DNA of 64,000 bases from positions 458,499 through 522,498 of the forward strand of contig JBMNGL010000013.1 of NCBI GenBank assembly GCA_050949825.1, in the 5' to 3' direction. This stretch comes from DTU019 sp050949825. Its GTDB lineage: Bacteria; Bacillota; Syntrophomonadia; Syntrophomonadales; Syntrophomonadaceae. The notes under the pieces were generated by a model. The model had not been told where the DNA came from, did not search any database, and saw only the letters and a list, made by a program, of their open reading frames with translations. Both the position numbers and the translations under genes were made by a program. Positions 53,380-62,384 of the stretch are shown in pieces (positions within the stretch are counted from its first letter, which is position 1; the number at the start of each line of letters is the position of its first letter).

Positions 53380-53823
53380 TTAATCACTGCCCGCTTTCAC
53401 AGTCAATACCCGGTCAAAAACAATAGCATGCATCCAAAAATCATTTTCCGGTTCTAATTCGTAAGCATGATGTATTGCCCTGGCCTGCAATTTATCTTCG
53501 AAATAGCCTACGTTATCGACAGCATGTTGTTTGACTACCTGCATTCGGGCTGCTCTTACCACCTCTCTTCCGGAAGGAGTTTCAGTAATATATTTTTCCG
53601 GCTCGGTTAAAAACCCCTCGCCGCGAATAATAAGCATGTCGTCCCAAATTATGATTTTGGTCTTATCAACACCTTTACCCAGCTTATTCTTGAAGTATTT
53701 TTCCATATAAAGCTTGAACTCATGTTGAAGACGCCGGCGTTGTTGATCGTTTAATAATTTACTCTCCGGTGCATCGGTAACCTCAGCACTCTTGGCTTGT
53801 ACCAATTTAATTTGAGTAGCCAT
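53380..53823 (-). CDS. DUF2294 family protein
   Basis: A 147-residue soluble protein with DUF2294 features: EFKLYMEKYFKNKLGKGVDKTKIIIWDDMLIIRGEGFLTEPE, then GREVVRAARMQV. The family is widespread in Firmicutes and its function is unknown. The ATG at 53823 has GGAGG six bases upstream. Confidence 0.82.
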   Translation of the reverse strand: MATQIKLVQAKSAEVTDAPESKLLNDQQRRRLQHEFKLYMEKYFKNKLGKGVDKTKIIIWDDMLIIRGEGFLTEPEKYITETPSGREVVRAARMQVVKQHAVDNVGYFEDKLQARAIHHAYELEPENDFWMHAIVFDRVLTVKAGSD

Positions 53824-54051
53824 CACATTCCTCCGTAATAAAGCAGAATAAATTGCTCATAGGATATTGCCTGCTAAATAATAAAAACCAATACTTTATA
53901 TGCCGCTTGCCATTATTTCACCCGGCACCAAAATATTGGTCTCCCTTGAGCAACCATTCGGTTTCTCTATCAGCTACCATCAAATCTTGTTATATTCTTC
54001 ACTATTTGCTTTATATTACCCATTAAATGTTAGCAAAATATATCCGGTGTG

Positions 54052-54213
54052 TCAATATAGAAATTCCATTAAAATCATTGCTAAAGTGACAATGGCAGGC
54101 GCATCCAGGGCCACGGCCCGCCCGGGATTTTCACGCAATGTCTTCTGGGTTATACGAGCTGATATTGTGCGGTCAAAGCGCGTAATATCAGCATTAATTT
54201 CTACTGCCTTCAC
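54052..54213 (-). CDS. Possible 53-residue ORF after the Gx gene
   Basis: A GTG-initiated frame nine bases downstream of the Gx stop reads VKAVEINADITRFDRTIS, continues with ARITQKTLRENPGRAV, and ends LAMILMEFLY. It looks more protein-like than random sequence and sits in operon position, but has no clear RBS and no recognised family. The rest of the 53827-54051 region upstream of DUF2294 is AT-rich with no gene. Confidence 0.3.
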   Translation of the reverse strand: MKAVEINADITRFDRTISARITQKTLRENPGRAVALDAPAIVTLAMILMEFLY

Positions 54214-54221
54214 TGTATGTA

Positions 54222-54755
54222 TCAGTGTGAATCTTGGAAAAAGCTCTCCATCCGCCGGGTTGATTTCGTATAGTTGACCAGTTCATGGGTAAGCAGTCCA
54301 GTAATATATCCAGTAGGTATAGAAAACAACAGCATAACCGGCAGGTAGTAAAAAATACCGGAGAAATTTAGGATCAGTGCGGCCATTGCCAATTGCCCCA
54401 GGTTATGGGCTATGGCCCCTGCCATACTGACGATCACAATGCTAAGTCCGGGCAGAGTACGCAAAGTAATGGCCATAAAACAAGCTGCGGCAAGAGCGCC
54501 TGAAAAACTCATGAAAAACCCCACCCCGAACAGGGTGCCACTGAGCAGAGAACCGAGTATGGTTCGTAAAACCGTGATTTGTAAAGCCGTCCTAAAATCC
54601 AGGACAACCAAAGCCAGCAAGGTGATTATATTGGCTAAACCGAGTTTCACACCGGGAATGGGGATTGGATTGGGCAACAGGCTTTCAATGAAATGAAGCA
54701 CGGACGCTTGAGCAACTAGCATGGCAATGACAGCTAGTTTTTTTGTGGGTGTCAA
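54222..54755 (-). CDS. Gx-family membrane protein (heptaprenyl diphosphate synthase component I type)
   Basis: About 177 residues with six hydrophobic helices. Characteristic blocks are HFIESLLPNPIPIPGVKLGLANIITLLAL, LRTILGSLLSGTLFG and GAIAHNLGQL. The family (PF07456-like) is related to ECF S-components and recurs beside NusG domain II and ApbE genes. The start is taken as TTG nine bases after GGAGAG; a TTG three codons earlier is the alternative. It diverges from ecfT and may be its substrate-binding partner (inference). Confidence 0.84.
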   Translation of the reverse strand: MTPTKKLAVIAMLVAQASVLHFIESLLPNPIPIPGVKLGLANIITLLALVVLDFRTALQITVLRTILGSLLSGTLFGVGFFMSFSGALAAACFMAITLRTLPGLSIVIVSMAGAIAHNLGQLAMAALILNFSGIFYYLPVMLLFSIPTGYITGLLTHELVNYTKSTRRMESFFQDSH

Positions 54756-54889
54756 ATCATTCAACTCTCCTCAAGCGCAATATTCATAATAGGGTTAAAT
54801 AAACGTGTGCTCACGCTTTGATTTCTGAAATCAGCTCATAGATATTATAATATACGGGATGGGATTTGTCTTTTAGAGGAGATGCTAAC

Positions 54890-55687
54890 ATGACCGGCAT
54901 CAAACTGGGCCAATATGTTCACGGAGATTCGCTGTTGCACTTATTGGATCCCCGCACCAAGATTATTTGCTGCACCCTTATTGTTCTGGCGATATTGATC
55001 AATGCCAGATGGTATACGCTGTTTTTTTATACTGCAATAATACTGGTCGCCATGAAAATTGCGGGAATGACTCTCCATTTCATATTCCGCAGTCTCCGCA
55101 GCATCCGCTACCTGCTCCTGATTACATTTTTATTTCAGGCTTTTCTAACGGCTGGCGAACCTGTCCTGGAGATAGGCAGACTAAGCGTTACCCAGGAAGG
55201 TTTAATGCTCGGCGCACTCAATCTGGGTCGTTTGTTAATCCTGTACTTTGGTTCCATGGTTTTATTGATGACCACCTCTCCATTAAATTTGTCGGCAGGT
55301 ATCGAGGCTCTGTTGCTGCCTCTTAACAAAATGAAAATACCGGTGCACGATTTTTCAAACATCCTTAGCATCTCCTTTCGCTTTATTCCCACTTTGATCG
55401 ATGAAGCTGTCGGTATTAAAAATGCCCAGCAATCCAGAGGCGCCCAATTTGAGGCTCCAAACATCAGGGTCAGGATAAAAAGCTATCTGGCCATCTTAAT
55501 TCCTTTGTTTGAAGCCTCGTTGTCCAGAGCCGGGGAAGTGGGCGAAGCCATGGACAGCCGTTGTTTCACCGGGCACCCCAATCAATTGCGCATCAGCCGG
55601 TTGCGCATGCGCAGCCACGATATAGCCGTACTATGTTTTATGCTGCTGGCATCAGGAATCGGAGCCATGGCATTTTTTATGGGTTAG
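54890..55687 (+). CDS. ecfT: Energy-coupling factor transporter transmembrane protein
   Basis: A 265-residue EcfT with about six helices. The N-terminal GDSLLHLLDPRTKI and the coupling-helix motifs AQQSRGA (NAQQSRGAQFE) and SLSRAGEVGEAMDSR are visible; these A-R-G/A motifs contact the ATPases. Together with EcfA1 and EcfA2 it energises vitamin or flavin-type S components. RBS AGAGGAG precedes the ATG. The next gene starts 15 bases on. Confidence 0.93.
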   Translation: MTGIKLGQYVHGDSLLHLLDPRTKIICCTLIVLAILINARWYTLFFYTAIILVAMKIAGMTLHFIFRSLRSIRYLLLITFLFQAFLTAGEPVLEIGRLSVTQEGLMLGALNLGRLLILYFGSMVLLMTTSPLNLSAGIEALLLPLNKMKIPVHDFSNILSISFRFIPTLIDEAVGIKNAQQSRGAQFEAPNIRVRIKSYLAILIPLFEASLSRAGEVGEAMDSRCFTGHPNQLRISRLRMRSHDIAVLCFMLLASGIGAMAFFMG

Positions 55688-55701
55688 GAAAGGATTTCGC
55701 T

Positions 55702-56532
55702 ATGAATACACCGGGCATAGAATTGTTCAATGTCAGTAAAAAATACGCCGCTATGGAAAATCCAGCCCTAAGGGATGTCAGCTTAACCATTCGCCGGGGT
55801 GAATATGTTGGCCTGATCGGTATGAACGGTTCGGGGAAATCAACATTGGTCCGCCTGCTTAATGGCTTGATTCAGCCCAGCACTGGCAAGGTCTATATTG
55901 ACGGCATGGATACCGCTAATCCCAAAAATCTCCCCCGGATAAGACGCCGGGTGGGCATGGTTTTTCAGAACCCTGACAATCAGCTCATTTCCCCGGTGGT
56001 TGAAGAAGAGATCTCCTTTGGCCTGGAGAACCTGGGTTTGCCACTTCAAGAAATCAATCATCGCGTCGAATGGGCTTTGCAGTCTGTAGGCCTTGCAGAC
56101 TTGAGGCATCATTCCCCTCACCTGCTCTCCGGCGGGCAAAAGCAAAAAATTGCCCTGGCTTCTGTACTGGCTATGAGGCCGGAATATTTAATCCTCGATG
56201 AACCCACATCTATGCTGGACCCTGTGAGCAAGCAAGAACTGCTGAAACAATTAAGAAGCTTACACAGCGAAGGGATGACAATAATCCTGTGCAGCCATGA
56301 CCCCGAAGATTTAATTCAAGCCGATAGAATCATTATTATTCACCAGGGTTTTATCTATTTGCAGGGGCATCCCCGGGAAATATTCGCACAAGAAGAGGAA
56401 TTGGCCTGCATTGGTCTTGAGTCGCCCGGCATTTTTCAGTTAATCAATCAATTGGCCAAAGCGGGACATTATCTGGACGGCGATATAAAAACGGTAGCAG
56501 AGTTGGTGCAAAGTATATGCCCCCGATTATAG
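55702..56532 (+). CDS. ecfA1: ECF transporter ATPase, EcfA1-type
   Basis: A 276-residue ABC ATPase. Walker A GMNGSGKSTLV, Q-loop MVFQNPDNQLISPVVEEE (the PDNQ variant of EcfA1), signature LLSGGQKQKIALA, Walker B YLILDEPTSMLD, H-loop LCSHD. The start at 55702 has TAGGAAAGG upstream. It overlaps the following ATPase gene by 16 bases. Confidence 0.92.
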   Translation: MNTPGIELFNVSKKYAAMENPALRDVSLTIRRGEYVGLIGMNGSGKSTLVRLLNGLIQPSTGKVYIDGMDTANPKNLPRIRRRVGMVFQNPDNQLISPVVEEEISFGLENLGLPLQEINHRVEWALQSVGLADLRHHSPHLLSGGQKQKIALASVLAMRPEYLILDEPTSMLDPVSKQELLKQLRSLHSEGMTIILCSHDPEDLIQADRIIIIHQGFIYLQGHPREIFAQEEELACIGLESPGIFQLINQLAKAGHYLDGDIKTVAELVQSICPRL

Positions 56533-57362
56533 ACATCAAAAATCTGTATTTCACTTATCTGCCGGGTTCTCCATATGAACGACAGGCGCTTAAAAATATC
56601 AATTTTTCCCTTGAAACTGGGGAGTTGCTGGGAATATTCGGCCCCAATGGTTCGGGCAAATCCACTTTAGTGCAGCATCTCAACGGCTTGCTGCTTCCAA
56701 GCAGCGGCATAGTTAAGGTTTGCAACACAGATACTGCGGACAGCAAATCAAGGCATGAACTGTGGAAAAAGGTGAGTTTGGTTTTTCAATATCCTGAACA
56801 GCAAATATTTCAGACTACGGTTTATGATGAAATAGCGTATGGCCCTCGAAACCTGGGGATTAGTGAAGCCGAAGTCCAGGCTCGCGTAACCGCGGCCATG
56901 GAGAAGGTGGAACTGGATCCCAAAAGCATTTCCGGTTGGGCTCCGTACAGTCTGAGCGGGGGGATGAAGCGAAGAGTGGCCATCGCCGGGCTGTTGGCTC
57001 TGAACCCGGAGATCCTGGTGCTGGATGAACCTATGGCCGGACTGGATCCGCTGGGGCGCAGGTTGATTTTGGATATGATAAAAAGCCGTCACGATAAAAA
57101 TGAAACCACCGTAATGATTTCGCATAATCTTAAAGATATCATGGCCTTAGCGGACAAGATTGCCATTCTCGACCAGGGATCACTGCTTTACTTTGGCACA
57201 GTAGCTCAATTGTTGGAGAATAAAGACCTTCTGTCTCATTACCGCCTTGAACTGCCTCAATATTTACAGCTGGTGTACACCCTGGCTGATAAAGGATTTG
57301 CCATGAAGGCCGATGTCAGCAACATGGCTGAGGCCGGGAAGGCAATTGCCCGCATGCTCTGA
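56517..57362 (+). CDS. ecfA2: ECF transporter ATPase, EcfA2-type
   Basis: A 281-residue ABC ATPase. Walker A GPNGSGKSTLV, Q-loop LVFQYPEQQIFQTTVYDE (typical of EcfA2), signature LSGGMKRRVAIAG, Walker B ILVLDEPMAGLDP, H-loop MISHN. It forms the heterodimer with EcfA1. The start lies inside the end of ecfA1, implying coupled translation. It is convergent with the NusG domain II gene. Confidence 0.92.
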   Translation: MPPIIDIKNLYFTYLPGSPYERQALKNINFSLETGELLGIFGPNGSGKSTLVQHLNGLLLPSSGIVKVCNTDTADSKSRHELWKKVSLVFQYPEQQIFQTTVYDEIAYGPRNLGISEAEVQARVTAAMEKVELDPKSISGWAPYSLSGGMKRRVAIAGLLALNPEILVLDEPMAGLDPLGRRLILDMIKSRHDKNETTVMISHNLKDIMALADKIAILDQGSLLYFGTVAQLLENKDLLSHYRLELPQYLQLVYTLADKGFAMKADVSNMAEAGKAIARML

Positions 57363-57363
57363 C

Positions 57364-57714
57364 TTAATCGACTATGGTGACCACCGCTCGATTGGGGAGA
57401 CATACCGCTGTATCACCCGGTTTTTCCAGCCAGCCTGTTTTAACACATATTTTGTCGGGACAGTCGGCTTCCTTAAACCTGATGCGGCCTTTTTCCACTT
57501 CTATGGTTTCATTGTATTTTCCGGGTAGTTTGATTTCTCTGGGTTCGGTTACGGCATTCAGGTCTATTCGTTCAATTACTTTTTGATCCTGTTTGATAAC
57601 AGCGATACGATGGTGGTGTGGTGGCTGCATGCTCTGATGCCAATTCAAACCGCCCCACCCTATCAATACGCCCAGTACTATTAGACCCATTAGATAAAGT
57701 TCATTTTTCCTCAT
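57364..57714 (-). CDS. NusG domain II (NGN2) membrane-anchored protein
   Basis: A 116-residue protein with an N-terminal TM helix (LYLMGLIVLGVLIGWGGL) and an extracytoplasmic NusG domain II: RIRFKEADCPDKICVKTGWLEKPGD, then CLPNRAVVTIV with three cysteines. These proteins cluster with Gx and ApbE genes and are thought to serve cell-surface flavin redox chains. It lies 77 bases downstream of apbE on the same strand. Confidence 0.88.
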   Translation of the reverse strand: MRKNELYLMGLIVLGVLIGWGGLNWHQSMQPPHHHRIAVIKQDQKVIERIDLNAVTEPREIKLPGKYNETIEVEKGRIRFKEADCPDKICVKTGWLEKPGDTAVCLPNRAVVTIVD

Positions 57715-57791
57715 ACTAACCGACCCCGTTCATCTCTGCCCGGCAAGGAACAGAAAGCCCCCTGTACCACAGAGGCTAACGCTACTCCTTA

Positions 57792-58808
57792 CTACGGTTC
57801 AATTATGTACTTCTTTAAATTACTGGTGGCAGCCATTCCTCCGTCCGCGGTTAAAATCATTGCCGCGTCAACCTGCTCTATATGCTCAGCCATTTCGATA
57901 CCTTCTAGCGGCCCTTTGATAAATAAGGCCGTTGACAGGATGTCCGCTATCGTAGCCGATTCTGCAATTACCGTGGTGCCTGCACTGGCCCGGGCCGGGT
58001 AACCTGTGGATGGATCCAGGATATGATGATAGCGCATGCCATTCACTTCAAAATAGCGCTGATAATCTCCGGAAGACACCAGGGCCTGATCCTGGGCTGC
58101 CAAGACGGCCTTGATACCCTGTGGGTCCCGGGGATCCTGAACTCCTACCTTCCAGGGAGTACCGTCAGCCCGGGTCCCTAAAGCGCAAACATTCCCCCCG
58201 GCATTGATAAGAGCATTATTTATCCCCAAGTCCTTCAAGGCAGCTATGGCCTTATCTGTGGCATAGCCTTTGGCAATTCCACCTAAATCAATCACCATGC
58301 CCTTTTCCGTTAAAAATATGGTGGATTGCTCAGCATCCAACATGATTTTGCTGCAATCCATTTTACTCAGAGCTTCTTGTAGATCCGCCCTGGCAGGAAC
58401 TGTCGGTTTTCCGCTGTCAAAAGCCCACAGATTCATTACACTGCCAATCAAAATATTAAACGCCCCTCCGCTTTTGTTCCACCATAACAGTGCATTCTCC
58501 ACGATTGCAAATGCATCCTCACTTACCTTTACGGGAGCGATACCTGCCATAGCGTTCACCACAAAAATATCAGATTCAGCGTTGAATCGATTAGTAAGGT
58601 GGTCAATCTCCACGAATACCTTTTCCACCCGATCCAGTCCCTGCACAGCCAGAGCCTGGTTTGGCGCCACTATTTTGCAGGTAATATAGGTATCCATGGC
58701 AAAGAAATCATGGCTGTAGGTCTGCGGTTCCGGCTGTTTACATCCGGAGAATATCAAAGCACAGATTATAAGCAGACAAAAGGTCAGAACAGCTTGTCTC
58801 TTAGGCAT
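57792..58808 (-). CDS. apbE: FAD:protein FMN transferase (ApbE family lipoprotein)
   Basis: A 338-residue lipoprotein (lipobox IFSGC). ApbE features are FFAMDTYITCKI, the FAD-binding region MVIDLGGIAKGYATDKAI, NALINAGGNVCALG, the magnesium/flavin motif HHILDPSTGYPA, and ATIADILSTALFI. It attaches FMN covalently to threonines of extracytosolic proteins. A GATGGAG RBS precedes the ATG. An attenuator-like terminator lies 27 bases upstream of the start. No FMN-binding target domain is seen in this window. Confidence 0.92.
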   Translation of the reverse strand: MPKRQAVLTFCLLIICALIFSGCKQPEPQTYSHDFFAMDTYITCKIVAPNQALAVQGLDRVEKVFVEIDHLTNRFNAESDIFVVNAMAGIAPVKVSEDAFAIVENALLWWNKSGGAFNILIGSVMNLWAFDSGKPTVPARADLQEALSKMDCSKIMLDAEQSTIFLTEKGMVIDLGGIAKGYATDKAIAALKDLGINNALINAGGNVCALGTRADGTPWKVGVQDPRDPQGIKAVLAAQDQALVSSGDYQRYFEVNGMRYHHILDPSTGYPARASAGTTVIAESATIADILSTALFIKGPLEGIEMAEHIEQVDAAMILTADGGMAATSNLKKYIIEP

Positions 58809-58834
58809 GGGACTCCATCATCCTCTCCGCTGTG

Positions 58835-58985
58835 AAAATAAAAACAGGCGGCTACAGAAGGCCACCCGTTATAATCCAAACGCTGTTATAAGTATTCCTT
58901 TCCAAACGGCAGGCACAGCCGTTTCCAACTATACCCATCGGTTCATTCTCATAACCAGCAGCGGTCTTAGAAGTAATAAACTGGA
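58835..58985 (-). ncRNA. Structured leader with attenuator upstream of apbE
   Basis: On the minus strand, CAGCG/CGCTG arms (58969-58973 and 58881-58885 on the plus strand), extended by ATAA/TTAT with a bulge, enclose hairpins GGTT/AACC and AAACGGC/GCCGTTT (58904-58924). Then comes a terminator-like stem GGTGGC/GCCGCC (58866-58847) with TGTTTTTATTTT. The apbE ATG is 27 bases downstream. This is the layout of a riboswitch or attenuator; no known class is recognised. Confidence 0.5.
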
Positions 58986-59094
58986 ATATTATATTGGGTT
59001 GTTTGTTATTTTATCATATTTAAATTGGGAAAAGGAGAGGTTGTGTAAAACTGGAGGATTGAACCAAGCCATATCCCATATTCCAAGAAGTAAA

Positions 59095-59147
59095 CAATTG
59101 CACCCCTGCTCAAAGACAATAATCATCTCTACTGCTTGGTGCAATTG
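59095..59147. repeat. Inverted repeat, 10-bp arms
   Basis: CAATTGCACC (59095-59104) and GGTGCAATTG (59138-59147) enclose 33 bases. It lies just before a terminator. It may be a remnant of a small mobile element or an extended terminator stem. Confidence 0.55.
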
Positions 59148-59150
59148 ACT

Positions 59151-59197
59151 AAACAAAAGGAACGGGGAAACAATATGTACCCGTCCCTTTTGTTTTC
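59151..59197. terminator. Bidirectional intrinsic terminator
   Basis: A long stem pairs AAACAAAAGG-A-ACGGG with CCCGT-CCCTTTTGTTT, with A and T runs at both sides. It lies 132 bases past the lipoprotein stop, on the apbE-leader side. Confidence 0.8.
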
Positions 59198-59328
59198 TGC
59201 TTTCGATTAAAGAATCCTGGCCGTCTATGCCGCGGGCACTCCCATCTTGAGGAATGGCCCTTGGGTATTAAGTATTTGTATTGAAAAATGCACAATCTAT
59301 TCAACCGGCTTTGGCTGCAAGGGTTTTT

Positions 59329-59838
59329 CTATTGTTTAGTTTCAATGCTTATGGTAATAGTTTTGCTTTCAGTGTCATACATTACAAAAACCATGGTATT
59401 CTCATCTGAATATGCAGAATAACTGGCTCCTGATTGGCTCGTAGATTCTGTCGCATCATTTTTAAAACCGCGCTCTTTCAGTTGTTCAACATATTGTTTA
59501 AAATCCTTTTCTTCAACCTGTTCCATCATTATCACACTGGCTTCCTCCGAGTTGATTGCCGAGATTATCTGACCATTCTTCAGCTCCGGTATGAGCTTGG
59601 CCGCTCCACCTTCCGGCCATTTGCTTTCGCCAAAGGTGACTGTTTTACCGTCCTCGCCCTTTACGGTCAGCTCGCCTTTCTTAAGGTCCAGATCAGCGTC
59701 ACCGCCGGTGGCCTTTTTTACAACCCCCTCGGTTACCTTTTCCGCTATTTTATCATCGATACTTTGCCTGACGCCACAGGATGCCAAGGATAACATCATT
59801 ATTGAGGTGAGTAAGAGCACCACTATTTTTTTAATCAA
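59329..59838 (-). CDS. Lipoprotein of unknown function
   Basis: About 169 residues. A signal peptide ends in lipobox MLSLASC. The mature part has a helical region (DDKIAEKVTEGVVKKATGG), a DLDLKKGELTVKGEDGKTVTFG beta segment, and a C-terminal alpha/beta part ending in YDTESKTITISIETKQ. I place the start at a TTG with GAGGGG upstream, giving a normal signal peptide; longer ATG frames add an unlikely N-terminus. Similar lipoproteins are common in Clostridia, without known role. Confidence 0.65.
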   Translation of the reverse strand: MIKKIVVLLLTSIMMLSLASCGVRQSIDDKIAEKVTEGVVKKATGGDADLDLKKGELTVKGEDGKTVTFGESKWPEGGAAKLIPELKNGQIISAINSEEASVIMMEQVEEKDFKQYVEQLKERGFKNDATESTSQSGASYSAYSDENTMVFVMYDTESKTITISIETKQ

Positions 59839-60069
59839 ACCGTATTCCCCTCTTTCTTTTAATTGAGGATTTTGCATAATTCCAAAATCTGCGCAGATAT
59901 CTTTAGCAAAACACAATATATGGTGTAACCATCTTTCAGGCTCCCTATATTGAAATGCTATTTTGTAAACGTCAATTATGCAAAACTCTCAAATAATCCC
60001 GTAATGGATATTAATTAATAGAGTTTCAATCATCAGATCCCCGAGAGCAAACTAAGTTTTCCACATAAA

Positions 60070-60429
60070 TTAGTTTAACAGCCTAAATTTCCCTATAATA
60101 GGAAGCTCTTTCGCTTTTCCGCCGAAGCCATTAATCAGCCCTATAACCGCCAGGGCAAATACCCCCAGTGAAAATATCGGCAAAAGCAGCCAGCCGATTA
60201 TGGGTATTATAGTGAGTACGGTGCCTCCCCCAAATCCTAAAATCAGCAACAACAATCCCTGGTTGGCATGAAATCTGCCATATTGGGATTCAGGGCAGGC
60301 TACTAAAGGCAGAAAAAAGAGGATATAGGCCAGCCCGGCCATGGTCTTGTTCTGTTCAATGTCACCCGGCGCAAAGGTCGGGATGCGACTTTCTACTGTC
60401 TGGCTGTTGGTGTTTGGATCTGTAGTCAT
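60070..60429 (-). CDS. DUF4870-like small membrane protein
   Basis: A 119-residue protein with a polar N-terminus (TTDPNTNSQTVESRIPTF), an early helix (MAGLAYILFFLPLVAC), a loop with YGRFHANQGLLLLIL (the HxNQ motif typical of DUF4870/Tic20-like families), and two further helices. The ATG at 60429 has GGGAGG seven bases upstream. It is distantly similar to the gene at 12782. Confidence 0.75.
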   Translation of the reverse strand: MTTDPNTNSQTVESRIPTFAPGDIEQNKTMAGLAYILFFLPLVACPESQYGRFHANQGLLLLILGFGGGTVLTIIPIIGWLLLPIFSLGVFALAVIGLINGFGGKAKELPIIGKFRLLN

Positions 60430-60639
60430 TAACAAACCTCCCTAATAAACTGACTTGTAAAGCATCATGTTTTCTTTTTGCTGCATTTTCATTTGCAGCG
60501 TTGATTATTGCATCTGCTGTGATTTTTATGACTGATGGACATAGCGTCGATTTTTGTAAAAACTTATCCATCGTCTACGATAGCAAAAACTCTCCTGGCT
60601 ATTATTTCTGATTCACCTCCTCATCAAAGTCAGCCAAGA

Positions 60640-60745
60640 AATATTTTGTTATACCGATTGTAAACATTCCAAATATAGAAATAATCACACCAGGGGTGAT
60701 TCTGCCCTAAAAATCTGATAATCACCCTGGGGGTGATGGCTGATA
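60640..60745. repeat. Copy 2 of the 105-bp element with paired 17-bp palindromes
   Basis: It matches 50325-50430. The palindromes are ATCAC-ACCAGGG-GTGAT (60684-60700) and ATCAC-CCTGGGG-GTGAT (60721-60737), again with centres 37 bp apart. It lies 135 bp upstream of the solute-binding protein gene. The rest of 60430-60879 has no supported gene; TATAAT near 60795 is a possible -10. Confidence 0.8.
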
Positions 60746-60879
60746 AATTACGGTTTTAATTACAGGTAATGAGGCTAAAAAGTAGATATAGATGCTATAA
60801 TGGATTAATAATATGCTGAAAAATTTAAGCCCTAGGTCTTAGATAAAAAGAAAATTGTTTTTATAATGAGAGGCGCCAT

Positions 60880-62277
60880 ATGAAAAAAAGTGTTTGTGTT
60901 TTAACCGCGTTGCTGATGTTAGTGTTGGTGATAACTATGGCCGGCTGTGATAATTCCATAAAAGTCAGCTCGAAAAACCCTGTAACCCTTACACTGTGGC
61001 ATAACTATGGCGGTCAGTTGAAAGAGACTATGGATGATATGGTCGATGAATTCAATGAAACCGTAGGGGCAGAAATGGGCATTATAATATCTGTCACATC
61101 CATATCGGGCAGTGCCACCCTGCATGAAAAGCTGAACATGGCTGCCAATGGCGAACCGGGCGCACCACCCCTGCCCGATATTACCACCGCTTATCCCAAA
61201 ACAGCTCTAATGCTGGCCGAAAAGGGCCTGCTTGCCGACCTCAATCAGCAGTTCACCCCCAAAGAACTTTCCGCCTATATCCCAGCATTTCTAGAAGAAG
61301 GCCGTATAAAAGGGGACAGCCTCTATGTTTTTCCCACTGCCAAGTCTACAGAAGTTTTATTTGTGAACAAAACCATATTTAATAGATTTGCCGGTGATAC
61401 AGGTGCCAGGATGGAGGATTTGCAAACCTTTGAGGGCCTTATCAAAACGGCTGCACTCTATTATGATTGGACTGACAAACAGACACCCCTTATTGCCAAT
61501 GACGGCAAAATGTTTTTTATGCCGGACTCACTCTTTAACTTCTCCTTGATCGGATATAAGCAATTGGGGGCGAAATTTATCGAAAATGAGGCCATTAGCT
61601 TTGCATCCCCACAATTTTCCCGGGTATGGGATTGTTTTTACAAACCTGCGGTTTTAGGGCAGGTGGCCATTTTTAACGGATATGCCACCGACCTCGCCAA
61701 AACGGGTGACATCGTGTGTTCAACCGGTTCAACCGCAGGGGTATCGTTTTTTTCTCCTACGGTTACCTATGCAGACAATACCTCTGAACCGGTAGAGCTG
61801 GATATACTGCCTTATCCTGTGTTTGAAGGCGGTAGAAAGGCAGCTATACAGAGAGGCGGAGGCATGAGTGTGATTAAGTCTACCAAAGAAAAGGAGTATT
61901 TAGCCGCTATTTTTCTAAAATGGTTTACCAGTCCTGAAAACAATCTGCGCTTTGTATCATCCACCGGTTATCTTCCTGTAACGGAAGAAGCCTTTGGTGA
62001 GATTATGTCCCAGGAGATCCAGAACATCCCGGACGAGAATATTAAGAAACTGCTGCAAACAGCCCGAATAATGCAAAAAGATTATGAGTTTTGTATACCA
62101 CCGCTATTTGACGGCATTGATGAACTACAGAAGCAATATGAAAGCCAATTAAAGGAAACCGCAGCCCAATCCAGGAAGTCTTACACAGACCTCTTAAATG
62201 GCAATTCGGCGGCGGCCTATGAAGCTGCATCAGCGGGCAAATATAATAATTTCATTAATCGGTTTTCTACAGAATAA
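60880..62277 (+). CDS. Extracellular solute-binding lipoprotein (family 1, sugar-type)
   Basis: A 465-residue ABC-type binding protein with lipobox ITMAGC. The N-lobe starts LTLWHNYGGQLKETMDDMVDEFNE, typical of family 1 binding proteins, followed by PDITTAYPKTALMLAEKG and GGGMSVIKSTKEKEYLAAIFLKWF near the C-lobe. No permease or ATPase gene follows; instead the next frame is the start of a membrane sensor-like protein. It may therefore serve a signalling receptor. RBS is weak (GAGAGG). Confidence 0.87.
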   Translation: MKKSVCVLTALLMLVLVITMAGCDNSIKVSSKNPVTLTLWHNYGGQLKETMDDMVDEFNETVGAEMGIIISVTSISGSATLHEKLNMAANGEPGAPPLPDITTAYPKTALMLAEKGLLADLNQQFTPKELSAYIPAFLEEGRIKGDSLYVFPTAKSTEVLFVNKTIFNRFAGDTGARMEDLQTFEGLIKTAALYYDWTDKQTPLIANDGKMFFMPDSLFNFSLIGYKQLGAKFIENEAISFASPQFSRVWDCFYKPAVLGQVAIFNGYATDLAKTGDIVCSTGSTAGVSFFSPTVTYADNTSEPVELDILPYPVFEGGRKAAIQRGGGMSVIKSTKEKEYLAAIFLKWFTSPENNLRFVSSTGYLPVTEEAFGEIMSQEIQNIPDENIKKLLQTARIMQKDYEFCIPPLFDGIDELQKQYESQLKETAAQSRKSYTDLLNGNSAAAYEAASAGKYNNFINRFSTE

Positions 62278-62384
62278 GAATTGGCTCTAATAGACTTTTT
62301 AAGTTTGAAACGGCCTTCTTCGGCATCGATATCTTCAACCGGGAATTGGGCAAACAATTGTAATCAAATCGAGGCTGCCTAAAA

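Noticed and set aside
60362..60571. Minus-strand frame containing VIKITADAIINAANEN, similar to a macro-domain motif
   Set aside because: There is no RBS, the rest of the frame has no macro-domain sequence, and it overlaps the start of the DUF4870-like gene. Probably chance, at best a tiny remnant.
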